Assembly: GCA_027858635.1 (NCBI GenBank)
Contig: JAQICG010000370.1
Span: 1 to 12,983 of the forward strand
Length of the DNA: 12,983 nucleotides
Direction of reading: 5' to 3'
Origin: Gammaproteobacteria bacterium
Lineage (GTDB): Bacteria; Pseudomonadota; Gammaproteobacteria; SZUA-229
Position numbers and translations under genes: made by a program. This document shows, piece by piece, positions 7,123 to 12,983 of this stretch. The notes below the pieces were generated by a model. The model was not told where the DNA came from, ran no database searches, and worked only from the letters and a program-made list of their open reading frames with translations. The stretch's first letter is position 1, and each line of letters begins with the position of its first letter.

Positions 7123-8898
7123 ATGAGTTCAATATTAAACGCCTCCGATCCCTTTAATCGCATTTATCCTATGAAAAATAGACTGTCCCAGAAAACGACT
7201 CCAGGCGTATTAACGCTAGACGACCTCGCAAAGCTAGTAAACTACTCCTTCATGGATACACTCAAATGCGATCCTGATGCGAAAACAAATGGTGTTGACC
7301 ACGCACCACGACAAGTCTTCTCGGGACATTATGTCCCCGTTAAACCCACGCCAATCGTTGAGCCCGAGTACGTCGCGCACAGCAAAAACTTTTTCCACGA
7401 ACTTGGCTTTGCAGACAGCCTGGCAGAGTCAGCCGATTTCGTGCGACTGTTCTCCGGCGACCTCTCGCAGGTTCCGGAGTCGATGCGCAAGGTGGGTTGG
7501 TCAACTGGCTATGCGCTTTCTATCTTTGGCACTGAATACACCCAACAGTGCCCGTTCCAGACCGGCAACGGATATGGTGACGGTCGCGCAGTTTCTGTGC
7601 TTGAGGCTGTCATCAATGGTCGACGTTGGGAAATGCAACTGAAAGGTGGCGGTCGGACCCCATACTGCCGCGGTGCGGATGGTCGTGCCGTGCTGCGCTC
7701 GAGTGTGCGGGAGTTTCTGGCACAGGAGCACATGCACGCGCTCGGCGTGCCAACGTCACGGTCTTTGAGTTTGTATGTTTCGAAAACGGAGAAGGTGCAA
7801 CGACCGTGGTACTCGGAGGGCTCGCGATCGAAGGATCCCGACATGATGATATCGGAGCCGGTCGCGATCTCGACGCGCGTTGCACCGTCGTTCATTCGGG
7901 TCGGCCAAATCGAGCTCTTCGGTCGCCGCGCCCGAAAGCAGGCACAACCTGATGCGATGGAGGAACTCGAGAAGATTGTGTTGCACTTGATTGATCGTGA
8001 GTACGCTGACGTTATCGACAAGAAACTAAGCACAGCCGAGAAAGTCGTGTTGCTCGCGCGGGCGTTCCGCGGCCGCCTTACCTCACTTGTGGCGAACTGG
8101 ATTCGTGTCGGTTATTGCCAGGGCAACTTCAACAGCGATAACTGTGCGGCCGGTGGCTTCACGCTCGACTATGGTCCATTCGGATTCTGTGAAGTTTTTG
8201 ATCCACACTACCAGCCATGGACGGGGGGTGGAGAACACTTCGCGTTTTTGAACCAACCTGTAGCAGCGCAACGCAACTTCGATATGTTTTGTGCGGCGTT
8301 GCAACCATTACTGGAGACTGATCCTAATGCCATGCAACAGTTCGACGAGATTCGAAATGGTTTTGCGAATGTGATGCAAGAGGAAATGGAAAAGATGTTT
8401 GCGGCTAAACTTGGACTTGGTACATTTAACGCGGCGTTGTTCAATGAACTCGCAACGCTCATGATGCAAACGTCTGTTGATTACACGATCTTCTTTCGCG
8501 AGCTCTCGATGGTACCTGATGACATTGGCCCACTTAAAAAAAGCTTCTACAGTAGTTCGAATGAAGAAATGGATAAGCGTTGGTCAGAGTGGCTCACAAA
8601 ATGGAAATGGCTTATCACCGACACGAGCAACGCGAATGCAGCTTCGTCCCGTTCCCTTGAGGAAATCTCTAATAAGATGAAACTCGTCAACCCAAAATAC
8701 AGTTTGCGAGAGTGGTTGCTTGCGCCTGCGTATCAGCAAGCGGTGGCGGGGAACTACGCGCTAGTGCGAGAGCTGCAGGAAGTTATGACACAGCCTTACG
8801 CCGAGCAGTCGAAGGAGGTGGAGGAGAAATACTACAGGCTGAAGCCGTCTGAGTTCAGTGAGGTCGGCGGAGTATCGCATTTGAGCTGCTCTTCATGA
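7123..8898 (+). CDS. selO: SelO (YdiU) protein adenylyltransferase, long form
   Basis: SelO is a pseudokinase that binds ATP in inverted orientation and transfers AMP to Ser, Thr or Tyr of protein substrates; in bacteria it is linked to oxidative and heat stress. The key residues are present: K174 in QLKGGGRTPYCRGADGRAV, E197 in RSSVREFLAQE, R252/R259 in STRVAPSFIRVG, and N340 and D349 in NSDN...TLDYGPFGF. Spacings Lys-Glu (23) and Asn-Asp (9) equal those of the Pseudomonas syringae enzyme. The C terminus is SCSS, with Cys where animal SelO has selenocysteine. At 591 residues it is over 100 longer than E. coli YdiU (478), closer to the eukaryotic form. Neither ATG 7123 nor ATG 7171 has a clear ribosome-binding site, so the start is uncertain. 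The gene stands alone and its composition differs from both neighbours (GC-richer than res, poorer than purEK). Confidence 0.92.
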   Translation: MSSILNASDPFNRIYPMKNRLSQKTTPGVLTLDDLAKLVNYSFMDTLKCDPDAKTNGVDHAPRQVFSGHYVPVKPTPIVEPEYVAHSKNFFHELGFADSLAESADFVRLFSGDLSQVPESMRKVGWSTGYALSIFGTEYTQQCPFQTGNGYGDGRAVSVLEAVINGRRWEMQLKGGGRTPYCRGADGRAVLRSSVREFLAQEHMHALGVPTSRSLSLYVSKTEKVQRPWYSEGSRSKDPDMMISEPVAISTRVAPSFIRVGQIELFGRRARKQAQPDAMEELEKIVLHLIDREYADVIDKKLSTAEKVVLLARAFRGRLTSLVANWIRVGYCQGNFNSDNCAAGGFTLDYGPFGFCEVFDPHYQPWTGGGEHFAFLNQPVAAQRNFDMFCAALQPLLETDPNAMQQFDEIRNGFANVMQEEMEKMFAAKLGLGTFNAALFNELATLMMQTSVDYTIFFRELSMVPDDIGPLKKSFYSSSNEEMDKRWSEWLTKWKWLITDTSNANAASSRSLEEISNKMKLVNPKYSLREWLLAPAYQQAVAGNYALVRELQEVMTQPYAEQSKEVEEKYYRLKPSEFSEVGGVSHLSCSS

Positions 8899-8904
8899 TT
8901 TGCC

Positions 8905-9027
8905 ATCGTTCCCACGCTCCAGCGTGGTAACGCATCCCCAGGCGCTCCAGCGCCACGTTATTAAAAGGCTTTGATCGAGACGCTGGAGCGTCCGGAGCTG
9001 CATTCCACGCTGGAGCGTGAGAACGAT
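8905..9027. repeat. four-hairpin palindromic repeat array
   Basis: Outer arms 8905-8927 and 9005-9027 are reverse complements at 22 of 23 positions (ATCGTTCCCACGCTCC... and ...GAGCGTGAGAACGAT). Within the element are four small palindromes: CACGCT-CC-AGCGTG (8913-8926), GGCGCT-CC-AGCGCC (8941-8954), GACGCT-GG-AGCGTC (8979-8992) and CACGCT-GG-AGCGTG (9006-9019). The first two have CC loops and the last two GG, so the array is an inverted pair of pairs, like BIME-type intergenic repeats. It begins 6 nt after the selO stop and could act as a transcription end or mRNA stabiliser. A shortened copy lies at 291-320. Confidence 0.85.
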
Positions 9028-9311
9028 GTAATCTCAGGCGGTGGGATTGGGATAGAGCAGGGTGATAGAAATTACACGAGTGTTCAGCGAAGCAATAATT
9101 ATTGCCGGCAGTACCTCCGTGCGGGATAATGCGCCCGGTTTCACCCATAGCCACCATTTTTTTAAATAATCCTTTACCCGGCTATGGGGTCGAGTGGTAA
9201 TTGCTTTGAGGCGCTGGGATTGTTTTAGTATTACTTTATTTCCCTTCTATACTTCATACCTGTGAATTAACGTGTATCGGGGTGTATCGCCATACATTTT
9301 CAGGATAGCCT
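9028..9311. other. gene-free stretch with a 9-bp inverted repeat
   Basis: No gene is recognised. CCCATAGCC (9144-9152) and GGCTATGGG (9180-9188) form a perfect 9-bp inverted repeat around a 27-nt AT-rich loop, followed by AT-rich DNA that includes TATACT (9248-9253), a possible -10 element without a convincing -35. The latter could belong to the promoter of the gene at 9312. Confidence 0.35.
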
Positions 9312-9785
9312 ATGTTCGGATTGTTCAAGCAGAAGAATGATAAACAGCTCGATGCTGTGATTATGCGCGTGGGTTCCGCTCTGCATAAGCAGGTCAGGTC
9401 GGCGGCGGATAAAGTTAATCAGGCAAACAGGAAGTCGGTGTTCAAGCGCATGGATGATGCGCTCACCGCCGGTTATCTGTTTGGTTATGTGCAGGCGGCC
9501 TTTGCCGAGTACTCGCTGACAGAGAAGGAGATGGATGCTTGCATGCGCAAGATTTTTGACGGCATCTTTCCCGACGAAGGCTACTCTTACGTGATGTCCC
9601 AGATCGATCAGCTGAACAATGCCGATGATATGGGGCTGAATATGAAGATCGAGGAGATTGCCATCAAGTTCGGCCAGGGCATTGATCTGGGTGAGAATGA
9701 CGTCAAGGTGAATGGTGGCGGACTGGAGGTGGCGAGCAGTCTGTTTCTGTACCTAACTTCCGGAAAGATACGAGACGCCGATTAG
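9312..9785 (+). CDS. conserved-looking hypothetical protein, 157 aa
   Basis: I do not recognise this family. The ATG at 9312 follows AGGA (9302-9305) at good spacing and the codon use resembles the GC-richer genes to its right, so it is probably a real gene. The protein is soluble, without a signal peptide or membrane segment. It looks mostly helical: a basic N-terminal half (MFGLFKQKNDKQ, then HKQVRSAADKVNQANRKS), a central LTAGYLFGYVQAAF segment (about 52-65), and an acidic middle (LTEKEMDACMRKIFDGIFPDEG, 69-90, in two parts). The C-terminal part includes GLEVASSLFLYLTSGK. It is followed 102 nt later by purE and may be independent of it. No function can be assigned from sequence or context. 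Confidence 0.75.
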   Translation: MFGLFKQKNDKQLDAVIMRVGSALHKQVRSAADKVNQANRKSVFKRMDDALTAGYLFGYVQAAFAEYSLTEKEMDACMRKIFDGIFPDEGYSYVMSQIDQLNNADDMGLNMKIEEIAIKFGQGIDLGENDVKVNGGGLEVASSLFLYLTSGKIRDAD

Positions 9786-9887
9786 GCGATATTTCCGGCC
9801 ATGGCACTCACCCGCTTTGGTTTCGTAAAAACATTTAAATTCGTATAAACTACTCGGTTTTTCCCCTCTACTATCTGCGGGTAACAA

Positions 9888-10385
9888 ATGATGGCAACAC
9901 TTAAAGTGGGTGTAGTGATGGGCAGTCAAAGTGACTGGCCGGTGATGGAGCACGCAATTCAGCAGTTGCAGGCTTTTGGCGTGCCGTATGAAGCGCGCGT
10001 GGTATCGGCACATCGAACTCCGGAATTGCTGTTCGAGTATGCCGCAAGCGCCCGAGCCAATGGCCTGGCCTGCATTATTGCCGGTGCCGGCGGCGCCGCC
10101 CATCTGCCGGGCATGCTGGCGGCCAAATCGACCGTGCCCGTTCTGGGCGTACCGGTGCCATCGAAATATCTGAAGGGCATGGATTCGCTGCTGTCTATCG
10201 TGCAGATGCCCAAAGGCATTCCGGTGGCGACCTTTGCTATTGGCGAGGCCGGCGCGGCTAATGCGGCGCTGTATGCGATTGCGATGCTGGCGATGACCGA
10301 TTCGGCGCTGGCCGACAAACTTGATCTGTTTCGTAAAAAACAGCAGGAGGCGGTGCTGGCTATGTCACTGCCACCGAAAAGCTGA
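9888..10385 (+). CDS. purE: N5-carboxyaminoimidazole ribonucleotide mutase PurE (class I)
   Basis: PurE rearranges N5-CAIR to CAIR in the sixth stage of purine biosynthesis, using the product of PurK. The 165-residue length is normal for class I PurE, which works as an octamer in the cytoplasm. Signature segments are present: VGVVMGSQSDWPVM (7-20), SAHRTPE with the active-site His (40-46), and GAGGAAHLPGM (66-76) with the second conserved His, followed by VLGVPVPSK. The start is ATG 9888 or the adjacent ATG 9891; the ribosome-binding site is weak (GCGGG, about 9877-9881). TATAAACT at 9844-9851 may be a -10 region, but no good -35 was found and no PurR-type palindrome was seen. purK follows after 61 nt on the same strand, so co-transcription is likely. 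Confidence 0.96.
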   Translation: MMATLKVGVVMGSQSDWPVMEHAIQQLQAFGVPYEARVVSAHRTPELLFEYAASARANGLACIIAGAGGAAHLPGMLAAKSTVPVLGVPVPSKYLKGMDSLLSIVQMPKGIPVATFAIGEAGAANAALYAIAMLAMTDSALADKLDLFRKKQQEAVLAMSLPPKS

Positions 10386-10446
10386 TCGATACTCCCATCC
10401 TATCCCGAATCCCTCTACAGGCAGAACCGCGATTAACACGAATACC

Positions 10447-11574
10447 ATGACAAAGCAGATATTGCCGGGCGCAACCCTGGGTGTATTAGGCGGCGGCCAG
10501 CTGGGGCGCATGTTTTGTGTGGCAGCGCGCACTCTGGGCTATCGGGTCATTGTGCTCGATCCTGACGGCGAGAGTCCGGCGGGGATTGTCGCCGATGAGC
10601 ATATCAAGGCCGATTATCTGGACCAGTCGGCGCTGGATCTGCTGGCTTCTCGCTGTGATGCGGTCACTACCGAATTCGAGAATGTTCCCGCCGAGAGTCT
10701 GCGCTATCTGGCTGCGAAGACGCAGGTTTCGCCCTCTGCCGATGCGCTGGAAGTTGCGCAAAATCGTCACCGGGAAAAACAGTTCGCGCTCGAGGCGGGG
10801 CTGAATCCGGCGCCGTATCATCTTATTCAGTCCGAGGCTGACATTGACCCGGCGCTGGCCGACATCGGGGTGCCGGCGATTTTGAAAAGCACCACCCTGG
10901 GTTATGACGGCAAGGGGCAGGTGGTGATTAACCGCCCGGAAGAGTTACGCCCGGCCTTTCTCTCCATGAACAAGGTGGAGTGTGTGCTGGAACAGAAGAT
11001 CGATCTGGCTCTGGAAGTGTCGGTGATTGTGGCGCGAAATGCGCAGGGTGAGGCGGTGAGCTATCCGCTGGCTGAAAACCAGCATCGCCACGGCATTTTG
11101 CATCTGAGCGCGGTGCCGGCACGGCTGGATGAAGCGCTGGCCACGAAGGCGCGGCAGCAGGCGCTGGCACTGGCGGAGTCGATGCAGTATGTCGGTATTC
11201 TGGCGGTCGAGTTTTTCATCTCCGCCGGGGGCGATCTGATTTTCAATGAGATGGCGCCGCGCCCGCACAACAGCGGCCATTACACCAGCGACGCCTGCGT
11301 GACCTCACAGTTCGAGCAGCAGGTGCGCATGATGTGCGGCTTGAAGCCCGGTGAAACCCGTCTGCTCTCAGCGGTGGTGATGATGAATCTGCTGGGTGAT
11401 CTGTGGCATCCCGACTGGGCGGCGCTGCTGGCCCACCCTGAAATCAAGCTGCACCTGTACGGCAAGAGGCAGGCGTTGCCGGGGCGTAAAATGGGCCACT
11501 TCAATGTCTTTGCCGGTAACGTGGAGCAGGCGTTGGCAGTGGCGGAAGAGGCCTTTGCCGAGCTGGAGAAATAA
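10447..11574 (+). CDS. purK: N5-carboxyaminoimidazole ribonucleotide synthase PurK
   Basis: PurK is an ATP-grasp enzyme that carboxylates AIR with bicarbonate and ATP to give N5-CAIR, which PurE then isomerises. The chosen start gives 375 residues against 355 in E. coli. Visible features are the N-terminal Rossmann-like GVLGGGQLGRM (12-22), ATP-grasp ILKSTTLGYDGKGQ (145-158), EQKIDLALEVSVI (acidic ATP-binding strand), and EMAPRPHNSGH (268-278) of the catalytic core. The open frame reaches back to 10321, but that would overlap purE by 65 nt and add 42 residues unlike PurK, so ATG 10447 is preferred although its ribosome-binding site is poor. Translation may depend on purE upstream. The gene is GC-rich like purE, and it ends convergent with rhlB, the two separated by the CTAG repeat element. 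Confidence 0.95.
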   Translation: MTKQILPGATLGVLGGGQLGRMFCVAARTLGYRVIVLDPDGESPAGIVADEHIKADYLDQSALDLLASRCDAVTTEFENVPAESLRYLAAKTQVSPSADALEVAQNRHREKQFALEAGLNPAPYHLIQSEADIDPALADIGVPAILKSTTLGYDGKGQVVINRPEELRPAFLSMNKVECVLEQKIDLALEVSVIVARNAQGEAVSYPLAENQHRHGILHLSAVPARLDEALATKARQQALALAESMQYVGILAVEFFISAGGDLIFNEMAPRPHNSGHYTSDACVTSQFEQQVRMMCGLKPGETRLLSAVVMMNLLGDLWHPDWAALLAHPEIKLHLYGKRQALPGRKMGHFNVFAGNVEQALAVAEEAFAELEK

Positions 11575-11627
11575 TCACCGCGAAGGCTTCCGCGGCTCTA
11601 AACGTCTGCTTCTGAAAGTCCGATTTT

Positions 11628-11795
11628 CTAGGAGTCTGTCGGGTTTAGGGGGATTGAAGCGAGGGAGTGGGAGAGTGAGCGCAAATTTTACCGATTTTGA
11701 GGCGCATAGTTATTCTACGCAACGAAAAATCGGGGGAATTTGAGCCGCTCTCCCACTTCCGCAGCCAATTCATCCTAAATCCGACAGCCTCCTAG
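11628..11795. repeat. 168-bp CTAG-bounded inverted-repeat element (MITE-like)
   Basis: The element begins and ends with CTAG. Its outer 22 nt (11628-11649 and 11774-11795) are reverse complements at 20 positions (CTAGGAG-N-CTGTCGG...). Inner blocks also pair: AGTGGGAGAG (11666-11675) with CTCTCCCACT (11748-11757), and 11679-11698 with 11726-11745 at about 16 of 20. Nearly the whole unit can therefore fold into one long hairpin. No transposase is encoded, so it would be a non-autonomous mobile repeat or a large hairpin repeat. It lies between the convergent ends of purK and rhlB and could end transcription in both directions. A relic copy occurs at 175-211. Confidence 0.8.
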
Positions 11796-12983
11796 CTTCG
11801 ACTGTAACTTCTATTCCGATTACCCGACTGGCTGCGATTCTGACTGCCGCGCTGCCCGGGTTTGGGCTTGCGACGCTCACGTTTTGCACGCGGCTTGGGA
11901 TCAACCAGCAGTTCAGTCGTGACTGGCTCGTTGTGCAGCCGGTGGCCGATGTATTCTTCGATATCCATCAGATGATGCGCATAATCTTCGCAGGCAAAAC
12001 TGATAGCAGCACCGCTGGCTCCGGCACGAGCGGTTCGGCCAACCCGATGCACATAATCTTCCCCGGATTGGGGCAGGTCAAAATTGAAAACATGGCTGAT
12101 CTCCGGCACATGCAGGCCGCGAGCAGCGACATCGGTCGCCACCAGCACATTAAACTCGTCCTTTTCAAACTTGTCGAGCAGGGTCTGGCGTTTGGCCTGA
12201 GGCACATCGCCCGAGAGCACCGCCGATTTAATGCCGTTGCCCTCCAGCCAGGCGTCGAGCTCTTCCGCCACCCGTTTGGTATTGATGAAAATAATGCTGC
12301 GTGGCGGGTTTAAAGTTTTCATCAGTCCCAGCAGCAGAGGCACTTTTTCATCATTGGCCGGATAGTAAACTGTCTGTTTGACCTTGTCGGCGGTTTTGTG
12401 CTCAGACTTGATACGAACTTCCACCGGCTCGTTCATGTGGTCATAAGCCAGTTCACCAATGCGGTGCGAGAGGGTGGCGGAAAACAGCAGGCTCAGGCGT
12501 TTTTCCGGGCTGGGGCAGCGATTCAGCAAATAGCGGATATCCTGGATGAAACCGAGATCGAACATGCGGTCGGCTTCATCTAAAACGACGCATTGACAGG
12601 CCTTGAGGTCGAAAACGCGTTGCTCGAAATAGTCGATAATCCGGCCCGGGGTGCCGATGAGGATATCGACGCCGTCCCGAATTTCCTGGCGTTGAATCTC
12701 GTAACCGGTGCCGCCATAAGCCAGGCCTAATTTAAGCCCGGTATGCCGACCTATGTCCCGAGCATCCTTATGAATCTGGATAGCCAGCTCGCGAGTGGGT
12801 GCTAGAATCAGCGCCTGGGGCTGGTTGAGGCGTTTCTCGTCATCGGCGGGGTGCTATAGCAGGTAATCAAAACAGGCCACCATAAAGGCAGCGGTCTTGC
12901 CGGTTCCGGTCTGGGCTTCACCGGCGACATCCTGGCCGGTAATGGCGATGGGAATGCTTTCAGCTTGAATGGGGGTGCAAAAA
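11792..12983 (-). pseudogene. rhlB: DEAD-box RNA helicase RhlB, 5' end outside window, internal amber stop
   Basis: RhlB unwinds structured RNA for RNase E in the degradosome. On the minus strand, 397 codons up to the window edge show the helicase motifs in order: Q motif CTPIQAESIP, motif I AQTGTGKT, Ia APTRELAIQ, TPGR, motif II VLDEADRMFDLGF, motif III SATLS, IV IIFINT, V ATDVAARGLHVPE, VI HRVGRTARAGASG, and a basic Arg/Lys/Gln-rich tail. DEADRMFDLGFIQDIR and the IHKDAR...GLAYGG segment are RhlB-like rather than RhlE-like. An in-frame TAG at 12854-12856, between LL and HPAD after motif I, interrupts an otherwise intact frame; E. coli RhlB has an ordinary residue (LLSHP) there. The first ATG after the stop that is obvious (12565) lies inside motif II and would not give an active helicase. 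Either the gene is inactive or the base is a sequence error. The stop codon TAG comes from the CTAG at the repeat boundary. Confidence 0.85.

Noticed and set aside
7501..8033. Several long antisense frames inside selO
   Set aside because: They are shadows of a clearly coding frame and show no family motifs or start signals.
8855..9157. 100-codon minus-strand frame over the selO end and the hairpin array
   Set aside because: Most of it is translated palindromic repeat, and it overlaps selO antisense.
9056..9169. Open frame reading RVIEITRVFSEAIIIAGSTS and ending HSHHFFK
   Set aside because: It looks somewhat protein-like but has no start codon and a stop at its 5' edge, and I could not match it to a family. 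It may be a gene relic, but this cannot be supported.
10321..10446. Upstream extension of purK to 10321
   Set aside because: It overlaps purE by 65 nt and the added residues do not resemble the PurK N terminus, which begins just before GVLGGGQLGRM.
11578..11595. GC-rich imperfect hairpin just after purK as a terminator
   Set aside because: The stem CCGCG...CGCGG has a bulge and no T run follows; the CTAG element downstream is the better candidate.

Overview
The window looks like chromosomal DNA of a gammaproteobacterium. The evidence is a purE-purK pair, an RhlB-type DEAD-box RNA helicase on the opposite strand, a SelO protein, and several dispersed palindromic repeats of the kind common in that class. 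Genus cannot be read from the sequence.

Layout. Positions 1-895 hold no intact gene. They contain a small operator-like repeat cluster (93-144), relics of two dispersed repeat families (175-211 and 291-320), a perfect 27-bp inverted repeat (560-665), and the frameshifted 3' end of an mrr-type restriction gene (about 679-832). Positions 896-6843 form one tightly packed + strand cluster: a type III DNA methyltransferase (mod), a RhuM-family gene, and a type III restriction/helicase subunit (res). The res frame is broken by two in-frame stops and one frameshift. Positions 6844-7122 contain a relic of a type I methyltransferase (hsdM) with a Gln-to-amber stop, plus remnants of generic repeats. 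A long-form SelO pseudokinase gene follows (7123-8898), then a four-hairpin repeat (8905-9027). Next come an unrecognised 157-codon gene (9312-9785), purE (9888-10385), purK (10447-11574), a 168-bp inverted-repeat element bounded by CTAG (11628-11795), and finally rhlB on the minus strand. rhlB runs off the right edge, carries an in-frame amber stop, and ends inside the CTAG of the repeat element.

How it fits together. The first 7 kb is best read as a decayed restriction-modification island: parts of three unrelated systems (Mrr, type III, type I HsdM) lie within 6.4 kb, and only Mod and RhuM remain intact. If the sequence is accurate, Mod would now be an orphan adenine methyltransferase. Mod is itself mosaic, with an AT-rich central block over the target-recognition region between GC-richer flanks. 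The right-hand 4 kb is housekeeping: PurK and PurE carry out the two-step conversion of AIR to CAIR in purine synthesis, and RhlB is the degradosome helicase. I found no clearly new system. The most interesting signals are the layered R-M relics, the dispersed hairpin families on both sides of the island, and the stop codons in genes that should be intact.
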